From NCBI GenBank assembly GCA_026014595.1, contig JAOZHY010000019.1, positions 23,418-87,417 of the forward strand: a stretch of 64,000 bases of DNA, in the 5' to 3' direction. The notes under the pieces were generated by a model. The model saw nothing but the letters and a program-made list of their open reading frames with translations. It made no database searches and was not told the DNA's origin. Shown here in pieces: positions 9,906-18,323 of the stretch. The stretch is from Candidatus Bathyarchaeota archaeon. GTDB lineage: Archaea > Thermoproteota > Bathyarchaeia > Bathyarchaeales > Bathycorpusculaceae. Made by a program: the position numbers and the translations under genes. Every line of letters begins with the position of its first letter. Within the stretch, counting starts at the first letter, position 1.

Positions 9906-10628
9906 ATGCCAGTGAAAGCTGTACTCTTCGACATGTTCGACACGCTTATGCTAATCGAGAAGGACCACATGTTCTACAATCCTTCGCTGAGACGAGCATA
10001 CCGCTCATTAGTGGACAGCGGCATAGACGTGTCTTTCACGGATTTCAGACGGGCATACATCAAGGCACGCGACGCACTTTACGCCGAGGCTGACCCAACG
10101 CTGGCGGAGCCACACTTCAACGTGCGGATTGCAGATGCTCTGCGGAGCTTAGGTTACAAGTTTGACGCTGACAGCCCAGTGGTGTCGCGGGCAACGCTGG
10201 CGTTCTGCGAAGAATTCATGACTTACGTGCGCATTGACGATGACACCGAAGCGGTCTTACGCAAGCTTCATGGGAAATACCGCCTTGGCGTAGTCTCGAA
10301 CTTCGCCATCCCCGAGTGCGTGCACAAACTGCTGGAACAGCACGGGTTAGCTGGGCTCTTTGACGTGGTGGTGGTTTCTGCCGCGGTTAACAGGCGAAAG
10401 CCAAGTCCTGAGATTTACCGACGGGCACTGGAGAAACTTGGCGTGGCAGCGGAAGAGACAATATTCGTGGGCGACACAGTGGACGCGGACGTGACGGGTC
10501 CGAAAAACATGGGCATGAAAACCATTTTCATCGAGCGCCGCGTGCAGAAGGAAGTGGAGCAAGCTTGCCCAGACCAAACCATAAAACGCCTAAGCGAATT
10601 GCCTGCGGCGCTTGAACGTTGCCTGTAA
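9906..10628 (+). CDS. HAD-superfamily hydrolase
   Basis: The 240-aa HAD phosphatase has motif I FDMFDTLM at residues 8-15, a helical cap, motif II (VSNF), motif III Lys (RRKPSPEIY) and motif IV (FVGDTVDADV). The nucleophile and acid Asp residues are both present. The substrate cannot be told from sequence; similar enzymes act on small phosphometabolites. The ATG at 9906 gives the usual N-terminus MPVKAVLFDMFDT; an upstream in-frame start at 9840 would overlap the GT2 gene and is unlikely. Confidence 0.85.
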   Translation: MPVKAVLFDMFDTLMLIEKDHMFYNPSLRRAYRSLVDSGIDVSFTDFRRAYIKARDALYAEADPTLAEPHFNVRIADALRSLGYKFDADSPVVSRATLAFCEEFMTYVRIDDDTEAVLRKLHGKYRLGVVSNFAIPECVHKLLEQHGLAGLFDVVVVSAAVNRRKPSPEIYRRALEKLGVAAEETIFVGDTVDADVTGPKNMGMKTIFIERRVQKEVEQACPDQTIKRLSELPAALERCL

Positions 10629-10671
10629 AAACATATAAGCCTCGCTTCCGTACTTGACAGTGGGATTCTTT

Positions 10672-10956
10672 ATGGTTGAGATAGCTAAACTATTCTGGAG
10701 ACGAGTAGTCACCGCAGACGGGTTTGTTCTCGGCGAGATACACAGCGCAGAAGTGGACACAAACACTTGGGTAGTTACACACTTCTACGTCAGCTTGAAT
10801 GATGAGGCGACGGATGCACTTGGTTTTGAAGCGCCCTTCCTTGGGAAGGTCACGGTTTGCCTACCCGTTTCGACGATTAAGGGCTTTAAGGAAACCGCGG
10901 TGCTGAACAAGACGCTGGATGAACTGCGCGACCTCAGGGAATGCAAGGCACGCTAA
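10672..10956 (+). CDS. PRC-barrel domain protein, CdpB-like
   Basis: 94 aa forming one PRC-barrel: VVTADGFVLGEIHSAEVD, then TWVVTHFYVSLNDEA, then LGFEAPF and LPVSTIKGF. It shares the W.VTHF..L..EA...LG pattern with the protein at 19610-19891. In haloarchaea PRC-barrel proteins CdpB1/CdpB2 bind SepF in the divisome, and sepF lies at 2854-3252. Involvement in division here is inference; PRC barrels also occur in RNA-maturation proteins. The ATG at 10672 is chosen over an upstream TTG. It is followed by a T-run terminator. Confidence 0.8.
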   Translation: MVEIAKLFWRRVVTADGFVLGEIHSAEVDTNTWVVTHFYVSLNDEATDALGFEAPFLGKVTVCLPVSTIKGFKETAVLNKTLDELRDLRECKAR

Positions 10957-10959
10957 GCC

Positions 10960-10967
10960 TTTTTTTT
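10960..10967 (+). terminator. Oligo-T terminator after the PRC-barrel gene
   Basis: Eight consecutive T residues begin 4 nt after the stop codon. Archaeal RNA polymerase terminates at such T runs without needing a hairpin. Confidence 0.55.
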
Positions 10968-11049
10968 AATATCAACGGGATAGTCTGGTAGAAGTTCCTT
11001 CAGTATAGAAGAGAAGGTTGTCAAAGAAAAGTGGGGTGTGATTAGCTTG

Positions 11050-11469
11050 CTATTTCGCGACTATCCTCGCTGCAAAAGCCAAGATTATTCCTGCCCAACC
11101 TATGCTGCTGTACTCCGCGATGACGTAGGCTACCTGCTGCGTCGTGACCAACGTTATTACAAGCAGTATCAACCAAAGCAAACCCACGCCGACTCCTAAA
11201 CTGATTATGAATTTGCCCGTTCCCACGCGGTTCAGGAGGATCAATATGCCGCCTGCGATGACGGCGAACCCGCCCGCCAACGATATGGCGATGAGTATCA
11301 GCATGAGTATGTTGACGACTTGGATGACCTGCGGGTCTTGGATATAATTTGGCAGTTGTTCACTAATCAGTTCGTAGGTTCCTGTGGGACCGTGGATTCC
11401 CGAGAGTAAAAGGAGCACGCCTGCGACCACTGCGAGCACACACGCAGCCTCACGCCTAATGTTCGGCAT
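11050..11469 (-). CDS. Hypothetical four-helix membrane protein
   Basis: 139 aa with four predicted membrane helices (about residues 8-26, 50-80, 86-110 and 118-136) and a short extracytoplasmic loop after helix 1. No catalytic motif and no family is recognised. It is convergent with the PRC-barrel gene and divergent from the HepT/MntA pair. A membrane location is clear; the function is not. Confidence 0.65.
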   Translation of the reverse strand: MPNIRREAACVLAVVAGVLLLLSGIHGPTGTYELISEQLPNYIQDPQVIQVVNILMLILIAISLAGGFAVIAGGILILLNRVGTGKFIISLGVGVGLLWLILLVITLVTTQQVAYVIAEYSSIGWAGIILAFAARIVAK

Positions 11470-11604
11470 TTTGCTAGAGCACCTATCCTACAAGTATGCT
11501 AAGCAGAGTCATTTAACAGTTAGCCTCTGTGTTTTCTTTTAACCTGAGGAAGAGGGCAACAGTTAATATTCTGAGGCTGAGTAATTATTTTATCACTGGT
11601 TCAA

Positions 11605-12024
11605 ATGCCCTTAAACACAAGTCAACTTAAACAAAGGATAACTGAAGTTTTTGATGCTAAATCAGAGTTAAAGAGGTTAACCTTCAAACCTTACGCTAAA
11701 CTGAGCTTGGAAGAAAAATACGCTATAAGATATCATGTGATAGTTTTAGCTGAAGCGCTGGGAAGCATGTGTTTGCACATTGCCACGGAAGATTTCAAGC
11801 TGAAGCCTCAATCCTACGCTGAATGCTTCAAGATCATGGAAGAAAGAAAAGTATGCAGTGATTGTTCCAAGGATTTAACTGCGATTGTACGGCTTAGAAA
11901 CCTCTTAACTCATCGGTATTGGTCGATAAATGACGCACAAGTTTATGATTCCATTAAGGACGACTTTAAAGGTGTTGACAAATTCATAGATGGTGTGAAA
12001 AAGAAGTATGCAATCAGCCTATGA
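11605..12024 (+). CDS. HepT-like toxin (DUF86), putative RNase
   Basis: 139-aa helical protein of the HepT family, the toxin of the HepT/MntA type VII system. It carries the R-x4-H-x-Y motif, seen here as RNLLTHRYW, in the usual place in the C-terminal half. In studied systems the Tyr is AMPylated by MntA, which blocks the RNase. The ATG start follows an A/T-rich promoter (TAATTATTTTAT). Its 3' end overlaps the partner gene by 17 nt in another frame, as expected for a coupled pair. Confidence 0.85.
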   Translation: MPLNTSQLKQRITEVFDAKSELKRLTFKPYAKLSLEEKYAIRYHVIVLAEALGSMCLHIATEDFKLKPQSYAECFKIMEERKVCSDCSKDLTAIVRLRNLLTHRYWSINDAQVYDSIKDDFKGVDKFIDGVKKKYAISL

Positions 12025-12352
12025 CAAGATACACTATTACGAGTTTGGAAAAAAAGAAAAAGCGAGGATAATCGCTAAACTCAAAGCCTTTTTGGCGAAG
12101 GAAAAAAGAATTAAACTTGCAATACTTTTTGGCAGCGTAACCCGACGAAACTACGGCAGGGATATAGACCTCTGCATACATGCCACTCCAGAACTTAACT
12201 TTAAAGAACTGCTTAGCCTTAACGCTCAAATAGAATTGGAGTTAGGCATTCCCGTGGACTTAGTGGAGCTGTCAAACCTTTCTGGGGCACTTAAAGCTGA
12301 AATCATCAAGAAAGGCACATTAATTAAAGGGGACAAACTCAGCCAGCGATAA
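12008..12352 (+). CDS. MntA-like minimal nucleotidyltransferase antitoxin
   Basis: 114-aa member of the minimal nucleotidyltransferase family with the GS-x10-DxD signature intact: GSVTRRNYGRDID, then CIHA. A distal acidic residue in the VDLVELS strand could complete the metal site. MntA enzymes transfer AMP to the cognate HepT toxin. The ATG start lies inside the end of the upstream hepT gene, indicating translational coupling. The first 30 residues are unusually Lys-rich. Confidence 0.85.
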   Translation: MQSAYDKIHYYEFGKKEKARIIAKLKAFLAKEKRIKLAILFGSVTRRNYGRDIDLCIHATPELNFKELLSLNAQIELELGIPVDLVELSNLSGALKAEIIKKGTLIKGDKLSQR

Positions 12353-12591
12353 ACTGTAAAAAGTGCAACCGTAACTGAACCTTGTGTGCATCCCAGCATT
12401 TACTTAAGTACTTTCGTTACTAAACGCTAAAGCCACTAATCAAAACATAGTTTCGCACAAAAAAAACTGCGGTTGTCTTACATTCTTGATGATAGCTTTT
12501 TTAGCAGGCATTTTTATCTTGACAAAGTCCCATATGCTTATCTAAACTTTGAAGTATGAGTTACACATCTCAACATCGCGTCCCCAAAACG

Positions 12592-13257
12592 CTATACTAT
12601 CCGCGTGCAGACTGTCCTGAAACCTTCTATGATGTGGCTGATCCGCATCGGGTACTTCCCGTTGACCACGTAACAATCCAGCGGGGTTTCCAAAAGCAGT
12701 TTAGGGAGAAATTTATCGACGCTTGTCCGTCGCCTCATGTTAAACAGTTCCTGCACGGAAATCTCCTGAAGAAGTTCGCCGTCAACGTTTTTCTTCGGGT
12801 CCGCGGTGAAAATTCCGTCTACATCGGTGACTAAAATGACTTTGGCGGCGCCTAGGCGTTTGGCAACGAAAGCTGCGATGGAGTCCGACGTAACGTCCCA
12901 AGAATTCTCTAACGGGTCTTCGTTGAACATCATATGCGACGGCAGGAAAATCGGCACCTTACCCATCGAGGAGATTCTTTCCAAATCGTCTGGTGTGCGT
13001 GAAACAATGGAGCCCGGCGTGACAGCGGACAGCAGCAGCCCAAACTGGTCCATGCCTAAAATTGCCATTCTATGCGAAACACCATGTGGCAGAGAAAAAC
13101 GCTGGTCAAAATCCCTCACAGTATCTGCGAACTCGCCGCCTCCAGGCACCACAACTAACGCATGCTTCTTCGCCAACTCGCTTAACTTGCTGCATAAAGC
13201 CCGAAGCACTTCTGGGTCTTCGGCTAAGCTGCCCCCTACCTTTATTATAGCATCCAT
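12592..13257 (-). CDS. mfnE: Amino-acid-kinase-fold kinase MfnE (methanofuran pathway)
   Basis: MfnE phosphorylates [5-(aminomethyl)furan-3-yl]methyl phosphate to the diphosphate that is joined to gamma-glutamyltyramine. The 221-aa protein has the amino-acid kinase fold: KVGGSLAE at the N-terminus, VVVPGGGEFADTV for the phosphates, and VTDVDGIFTADPK near the nucleotide site. It overlaps mfnF by 13 nt and is the last gene of a five-gene operon. Without the operon this could be read as a uridylate or glutamate kinase homologue; the context decides the call. Confidence 0.85.
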   Translation of the reverse strand: MDAIIKVGGSLAEDPEVLRALCSKLSELAKKHALVVVPGGGEFADTVRDFDQRFSLPHGVSHRMAILGMDQFGLLLSAVTPGSIVSRTPDDLERISSMGKVPIFLPSHMMFNEDPLENSWDVTSDSIAAFVAKRLGAAKVILVTDVDGIFTADPKKNVDGELLQEISVQELFNMRRRTSVDKFLPKLLLETPLDCYVVNGKYPMRISHIIEGFRTVCTRIV

Positions 13258-14318
13258 TTTACAGTCACACCTTCAATTTTGCTTGCAGCCATCAGGGCTA
13301 CGCCAACAGCAGGCGATGCGGAAGCAGCCGCGGCATTTCCCGTCAGCTCGTCAAGGTTCATAATTTCTTCAACGCCTATGCTTTCAGCTGCCTTTCTCGC
13401 TAAGAAATCTCTTCCCAACCCTGTAACCACCACGGGAACCTTCCCACCAGCGATGTGGGCTACTCGTGAGTAGACTTGTCTCAGCCCCTCTGCTATCTGT
13501 GCGACTTGCCGTTTATGGATGTACGTTGCCATTTGTGTGATTTCCTTTTCCGTTAGCATTTCCATGTCGGCGCAGACCACCCGGGCAAGCCGCGCCATCG
13601 CTTCAGCTCTTGTTTTTCCGCGGCTGTCAGCCGTTTCAACAGTGTATTCCTCTGCCGTGATGTTCCCCAGCACCAAGTGAACATCACCTGACTGAGCAAA
13701 CAGTTCCGAAGAGACCCGAGCCACGCCGTCTCTGATAGGAATGGAATTGACGATTGCCGCGACGTTTGTGCGTAAGCCTCCGGTGTACACGAGTTCTCCG
13801 CACATGAGTTTTTCCAAATCATTTTTGCCCATCGCCGAAACGCGCCCGTTCACCACGGGGATGATGCTGGTGCTCGTGCTTCCAACGTCCACAACAACGC
13901 AGTTCGCAAGTTGTTGAGCGACCAGCCAGCCTGTGGCTGCCCAATTCGCTGCGGCAACTTTAAGGGGCTCCTTTTTGGCTGCGTCAAGCGTCCTCAACTC
14001 GGCGTCCACATCCAAAACGAAAACAGGCACATCCGCAAAGGCTCTGGCAACGTGTTCCAATATGCGGGTGACGCCTTCCCGTTTCGTCTGGTACACGTCA
14101 GAAAGCTCCGCCGTCATAGTCACCCCAGCACAGTCAAGTCTTGCTCCGCCGCTTAGCTTCTCCTTAAGCCGCGAAAGAACTGTCGCAAGCTTTTCTGGGT
14201 CTTTCCAAACTGGGTAATACTCGACTGCAACCTTAAGCGATTTGACACAGCCGTTACTGGTGCCTATGAATGCTGCTTTAGTGTTGGCGCCGCCTATGTC
14301 CCAGCCAATCACGTTCAC
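13245..14318 (-). CDS. mfnF: MfnF, furan-tyramine condensing enzyme (hydantoinase/oxoprolinase-like)
   Basis: MfnF condenses the aminomethylfuran diphosphate with gamma-glutamyltyramine to form the methanofuran core. The 357-aa protein has an actin-like/ASKHA nucleotide-binding start (GWDIGGANTKAAFIG), a second phosphate motif (VVDVGSTSTSIIPV) and a C-terminal segment VVVTGLGRDFLARKAAE. This matches the hydantoinase/oxoprolinase-like family to which MfnF belongs. Its start overlaps the mfnD stop by one base and its end overlaps mfnE by 13 nt, so the block is tightly coupled. Confidence 0.87.
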   Translation of the reverse strand: MNVIGWDIGGANTKAAFIGTSNGCVKSLKVAVEYYPVWKDPEKLATVLSRLKEKLSGGARLDCAGVTMTAELSDVYQTKREGVTRILEHVARAFADVPVFVLDVDAELRTLDAAKKEPLKVAAANWAATGWLVAQQLANCVVVDVGSTSTSIIPVVNGRVSAMGKNDLEKLMCGELVYTGGLRTNVAAIVNSIPIRDGVARVSSELFAQSGDVHLVLGNITAEEYTVETADSRGKTRAEAMARLARVVCADMEMLTEKEITQMATYIHKRQVAQIAEGLRQVYSRVAHIAGGKVPVVVTGLGRDFLARKAAESIGVEEIMNLDELTGNAAAASASPAVGVALMAASKIEGVTVKWML

Positions 14319-15553
14319 TAACGCTGTCTGCCTCCATTCACGGTGTTGAAGAACTGCTTTTTAGCATCGCTGAAGCGCGCCATAGCTTCCTTTACTGTTG
14401 AGCCGTGAGATAAGAGAATCGCACATGCAGAGTCATCGCTCGCGAAAGGAAAAGGCGGAGAAATCACCTCGCTCATCCTGCAGGCTTCTCGAAACGCATC
14501 GGCGTTGGTGCAGGGCGCAGTCACTTTCGAGAAATAGGCGTAACCGCGCGTTCGCACATCAGCTGGCAATTGTCGAAGGAAAATCGCGTTGACGACGGCT
14601 TGAGCAAGATTAAAGTTGGCAACTTTTCTCAACCCCACATAGGACATGGTTAAGCGGGGATTCACCTCCACCACCACAGGCTCTTCATCGGTAAGGACTA
14701 AATCAACACCCACGAACCCTCGTAGCTCCCGAAAGGACTCTAGAACTTTCTCCGCCACAACAAAGGCGCCGCGTTTGAGCGGGCTGTCAAGTGGAACTAG
14801 CCCTCCATCGTAACTTGAAACGGCGTCGGGCGCCCCAAGAGTAACATACTGTCTATTCAGGCTAACGGGCAAAGCCTCATCGCTCGCGGCTATCAAGCAC
14901 ACGCTCACAGCCAATCCTTTAACTAGTTCCTGAACCAAAAAATGCTTGCCGGTCGACTCCTGCTTTAGCTTGCCAACCGCGCCATCCGTTTCAGCTTCGT
15001 TGCGGACAACGCTTAAGCCAAGACAGCTAACCCCATCCAAAGGCTTGAAAACCACGGGAAAACCGAGATTGCCAACCGCCCGCTTAATTTCCGCAACCTC
15101 ATCCTGAACGCTTAGCACCAGCGTCTCGGGCATAGGAACGCCAAACCTCCTGAGGCGCTCATGAAGAACCGCTTTATCCGCCACCTTCTCGATGGCGTGG
15201 GATGGACAGTTTAGCAGCGTCACGCCAATCTGCTCCAAGCTTGCCACATGTGACTGCAACGCCTTATCGGTTTCAGGCGCAATTACGTAAGCAGCATCTG
15301 CGGATTCAGAGAGCCTTCGCAACGTCTCCTTTGCTTCCTGCTGAGACGAAACAGGTACAACAAAGTCAGCATCCAGGGGCGGATTGAACACGGCAACGCG
15401 GGAATCAAGCAAAGTTGCCACTTCGTGTCCAGCGGCTTTAAAATCCGAAACCGCCGCACGCAGCATCGCGAAACCTTCGGTCAAAACACCCTGCGGTAAA
15501 GGGGTTTCGGCGAAGCCGCCTCCTGAAGCGTGCTCAAAGACGAGAAGCTTCAC
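14318..15553 (-). CDS. mfnD: Tyramine-L-glutamate ligase MfnD (ATP-grasp)
   Basis: ATP-grasp ligase that joins tyramine and glutamate to gamma-glutamyltyramine in methanofuran synthesis. The 411 aa contain an N-terminal pre-ATP-grasp domain (KLLVFEHASGGGFAE), the central ATP-grasp core (FPVVFKPLDGVSCLGLSVV, FLVQELVKGLAVSV) and the metal-binding VVEVNPRLTMSYVGLR. The C-terminal 70 residues are extra. It sits between mfnA and mfnF; the product of MfnA (tyramine) is its substrate. The start ATG is 39 nt after the mfnA stop. Confidence 0.88.
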   Translation of the reverse strand: MKLLVFEHASGGGFAETPLPQGVLTEGFAMLRAAVSDFKAAGHEVATLLDSRVAVFNPPLDADFVVPVSSQQEAKETLRRLSESADAAYVIAPETDKALQSHVASLEQIGVTLLNCPSHAIEKVADKAVLHERLRRFGVPMPETLVLSVQDEVAEIKRAVGNLGFPVVFKPLDGVSCLGLSVVRNEAETDGAVGKLKQESTGKHFLVQELVKGLAVSVCLIAASDEALPVSLNRQYVTLGAPDAVSSYDGGLVPLDSPLKRGAFVVAEKVLESFRELRGFVGVDLVLTDEEPVVVEVNPRLTMSYVGLRKVANFNLAQAVVNAIFLRQLPADVRTRGYAYFSKVTAPCTNADAFREACRMSEVISPPFPFASDDSACAILLSHGSTVKEAMARFSDAKKQFFNTVNGGRQR

Positions 15554-15592
15554 AGCGTTAATCCTCTGGAATCGACAGAGAAAAGCACATGC

Positions 15593-16744
15593 CTAAAAGC
15601 TTTCCCCTTTAATGGTTTTCAGGTCCTCTAAGAAAGCCGCCACATGCCGCCTCTTCAGGTGGGGCATCACCACTAATCGGATGCAGTCGAGGCGCGGAAC
15701 GTAGGAGACAAGCCAGCCTCGCCCGCGCAGCTTTTCCGAAAGCATGTTTGTATCGGAGCCGCGGAAAGCCACGATGTTCAGCGTGGGTTCGGCAACTAGC
15801 GTAAAGCCAAGCGTCTTAAGCTCAGAAGCCAAAAGCCTTGTTAAGCCGATGCAGTGTTTAACGGTCTTCTCAAATCCTTCGCGACCTAACGTTTGAAAAA
15901 CAGCCCACGCGGCTGCGGCTGAACCGCCGGGTCTTGTTCCCACAAACGTGTGCTGGCAGTCTTCAGTCAAATACGGCGTCTCCGTCCTGAGGTAATCCAA
16001 AATTGCATGGTCACGGAACAGGATTCCGCCCGCGGGAATCGTGGTCAACCCCATCTTGTGCGGGTCAACCGTTATGGACTGAACGCCTTCCAATCGAAAA
16101 TCAAACGCCGCCTCGTCCTCGCCAGCGTCTTTCAGGAAGGGGATTATGAGACCGCCAAAAGCCGCGTCCACATGCAGGTAAACGCCGTGACTTAGGGCGA
16201 TTTCGGAAAGCTTGCCAATGGGGTCAACCGCGCCAAGTTCAGATGTGCCCGCTGTGCCGACAATTGCAACCGTATGCTTGTTGATGTGCTGCTCCACGGA
16301 TGACACGTCAACTCTGAACGAGTCGTCTAAACTTGCTTGAACAGCTTTTAATCCCAGCAGCTTGCATGCCTTGGTTAACGAGAAATGAGCTGATTCAGGC
16401 AAGACCACTTCAGGGTTGCTGACGTTTGCTCTGTTTCTTGCAGCTAACAGCGCCAGCAGGTTTGCTTCTGTTCCACCTGAAACCAAGAAGCCGGCGCAGT
16501 TTTCGCCGTTAAGAAGCGCTGCCAAGTTTTTGATTACTTCTTTTTCCAGTCGTTGGCTTCCTGGAAATAGGCCGGGGTCACCTAGATTTGAGCTTGAGAA
16601 CAGTTGTTGAGCTTTTTTCGCCATTGGGTGAGGCTCGGTGCACATGGAGCAGAGGATTCTGCCGTCCGCGTACTTCAGGTCTTGCTCCCTAGCCTTCGCC
16701 AGCTCCGCCAGCACCGCTTTCCTGTTCAACCCTTTAGTTCGCAA
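15593..16744 (-). CDS. mfnA: L-tyrosine decarboxylase MfnA (PLP)
   Basis: PLP enzyme of the group II decarboxylase family that makes tyramine from tyrosine, the first committed amine for methanofuran; archaeal homologues may also decarboxylate aspartate for CoA. The 383-aa protein has FLVSGGTEANLLAL for the PLP phosphate, HVDAAFGG with the Asp that contacts the PLP nitrogen, and DPHKMGL with the Schiff-base Lys. The mfnB stop is 3 nt upstream. Position inside the mfn operon favours the tyrosine role here. Confidence 0.92.
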   Translation of the reverse strand: MRTKGLNRKAVLAELAKAREQDLKYADGRILCSMCTEPHPMAKKAQQLFSSSNLGDPGLFPGSQRLEKEVIKNLAALLNGENCAGFLVSGGTEANLLALLAARNRANVSNPEVVLPESAHFSLTKACKLLGLKAVQASLDDSFRVDVSSVEQHINKHTVAIVGTAGTSELGAVDPIGKLSEIALSHGVYLHVDAAFGGLIIPFLKDAGEDEAAFDFRLEGVQSITVDPHKMGLTTIPAGGILFRDHAILDYLRTETPYLTEDCQHTFVGTRPGGSAAAAWAVFQTLGREGFEKTVKHCIGLTRLLASELKTLGFTLVAEPTLNIVAFRGSDTNMLSEKLRGRGWLVSYVPRLDCIRLVVMPHLKRRHVAAFLEDLKTIKGESF

Positions 16745-16747
16745 AAG

Positions 16748-17482
16748 TCAAAGTCTCCCTGCTTGCAGTTCTGCGCGTTTGACAATTTCGGCGAGTTCTC
16801 GCACCTTTTCCCGAGTGATGCATCCGCTAATTCGGTCGCCGTTAGCGCAGGCGGCACTTCGCACGCCCACCACATCAGTGCCTAATGCTTGAACTGCGGC
16901 TAAATCCTCTTTCCTCAACGCCCCCGCTAACGCCGCCTTTAACCCATAACCATGTGCGGCGGCAACGAAGGTTCTAAGCTGGTCTGCTGACAGGAAAGCG
17001 AAGAGGCTTTTGCCATCCTTCACCGCGGTATCCAGCATCGCCACGTCCGCGTGGGCTTTGTAAGCGATTTCAGGCACCAGCAGCGGGTCGACGGTGCCTG
17101 CCCGTTCAGCGTCAGCGTAACCTGCCGCAACAACCTTAATTGAAGGATTGTAGTCTTTGATTGCTCTGGTGATGTTTTGCATAAAATTCACTGCAGCGTC
17201 AGATGTTTTGAGCCCTGCGAGGCCTGCTTTGACATAGTTGACGCCTGTTGTTGCCGCGCCTAAAGCCGCCAGCGACATGGCGCCGGGACAGCTGGGCATT
17301 TCGCCGAGGGTGCAGCTGACTTCGATGTTTTTTGGGGTTAGTTCTCTGATTCGCCTGATTATCCACGGGAAATTGGCGCCTAACGCGCCTTCCTTCGGGT
17401 TCTTGACGTCTATAATATCGGCACCGCCGGCGATGGCTTCCAACGCTTCCTTTTCATCCGTTGGACTTATCAGTAACTTCAA
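16748..17482 (-). CDS. mfnB: (5-formylfuran-3-yl)methyl phosphate synthase MfnB
   Basis: MfnB makes the furan precursor from two glyceraldehyde-3-phosphates by an aldolase-like mechanism. The 244-aa TIM barrel has Lys27 in DIIDVKNPKEGALGA, the Schiff-base Lys of the family, plus conserved Lys in NYVKAGLAG and DTAVKDGKSL. Its length equals characterised members. It is the first gene of the mfnB-A-D-F-E operon, and its promoter faces the HisA-like gene 106 nt away. MfnC, the aminotransferase of the pathway, is not in the window. Confidence 0.94.
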   Translation of the reverse strand: MKLLISPTDEKEALEAIAGGADIIDVKNPKEGALGANFPWIIRRIRELTPKNIEVSCTLGEMPSCPGAMSLAALGAATTGVNYVKAGLAGLKTSDAAVNFMQNITRAIKDYNPSIKVVAAGYADAERAGTVDPLLVPEIAYKAHADVAMLDTAVKDGKSLFAFLSADQLRTFVAAAHGYGLKAALAGALRKEDLAAVQALGTDVVGVRSAACANGDRISGCITREKVRELAEIVKRAELQAGRL

Positions 17483-17588
17483 TCTGGGTCATATTCATGC
17501 GAAGAGCCTGCACCTTTAAAGTTTTTGCTGCACGTGAAATAGATTTTTCTACTTGTCACGCCCATTGAAGACTGGGGCAGAATAACAG

Positions 17589-18323
17589 TTGAAGGTAATA
17601 CCCGTTATGGACGTCCTGAACGGCGTGGCAGTTCACGCTGTCCGAGGCAGAAGAAAAGAATACCAACCGCTCAAGAGCCTCCTATGCTCCTCTGCAGACC
17701 CCGTGGACGTTGCCAAGGCGATTGCGGCGCTGGGCTTCAGCGAGATGTACGTGGCTGATTTAGACGCCATCATGGGTGGGCGAACGAATTTTTCACTTTT
17801 CCGACAAATCGCGGATGAGACAGGGCTGGAGCTGATGGTTGACGCTGGCGTGGCGAACATTGAAAGGGCAAGGAAGATGGTGAAGAATCACGTGGCGAAG
17901 ATTGTTGTCGGGACCGAGACTCTACAGAATGTTGATTTTATCGAGGAAACGATTGAAGCCTTCGGAAAAGACAGGGTTGTGGTTAGCCTTGATATGGTGG
18001 ACGGCAAGGTGCTCAGCAAGCTGAACGATGCCATGTGTGTGCAGCCGCTGGTTTTACTACGTACATTCCAAGAGATGGGCGTTAACCAAGTTATCCTGCT
18101 GGATTTAGCCCGAGTTGGAAGCGGCGAAGGAGTAAACCTGCCTGTTCTGAAGCAAGCGCTTGCCTGCTTAAGCATTAAAGTGTTTGTGGGCGGGGGAGTT
18201 CGGGACATCAAAGATTTGGTGACGCTGAAAAATCTGGGCGTTTCCGGCGTTTTGTTGGCGACGGCTTTGCATTCGGGCAGAATCTTGCCAGAAGCGCTGA
18301 AGCGTGAGAGGTTACTGGGCTAA
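17589..18323 (+). CDS. HisA-related TIM-barrel protein (COG1411 type)
   Basis: 244-aa beta/alpha barrel related to HisA (phosphoribosylformimino-AICAR isomerase). It has both phosphate-binding halves: VIPVMDVLNGVAVHAVRG, YVADLDAIMGG, and late GGGVRDIKDL with GVLLATALHSG. The catalytic Asp in MDVLNG and the second in DLARVGSGEG are retained. Sequence details fit the archaeal HisA-like group rather than true HisA. It is transcribed divergently from mfnB. No histidine genes are nearby, so a role tied to C1-cofactor synthesis is an inference from context. Confidence 0.75.
   Translation: MKVIPVMDVLNGVAVHAVRGRRKEYQPLKSLLCSSADPVDVAKAIAALGFSEMYVADLDAIMGGRTNFSLFRQIADETGLELMVDAGVANIERARKMVKNHVAKIVVGTETLQNVDFIEETIEAFGKDRVVVSLDMVDGKVLSKLNDAMCVQPLVLLRTFQEMGVNQVILLDLARVGSGEGVNLPVLKQALACLSIKVFVGGGVRDIKDLVTLKNLGVSGVLLATALHSGRILPEALKRERLLG

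Noticed and set aside
11605..12352. HepT/MntA pair as a new defence system
   Set aside because: Both motifs (R-x4-H-x-Y and GS-x10-DxD) are those of the known type VII toxin-antitoxin.
12556..12834. 92-codon plus-strand frame
   Set aside because: It overlaps the 3' end of mfnE in antisense and encodes no recognisable protein.
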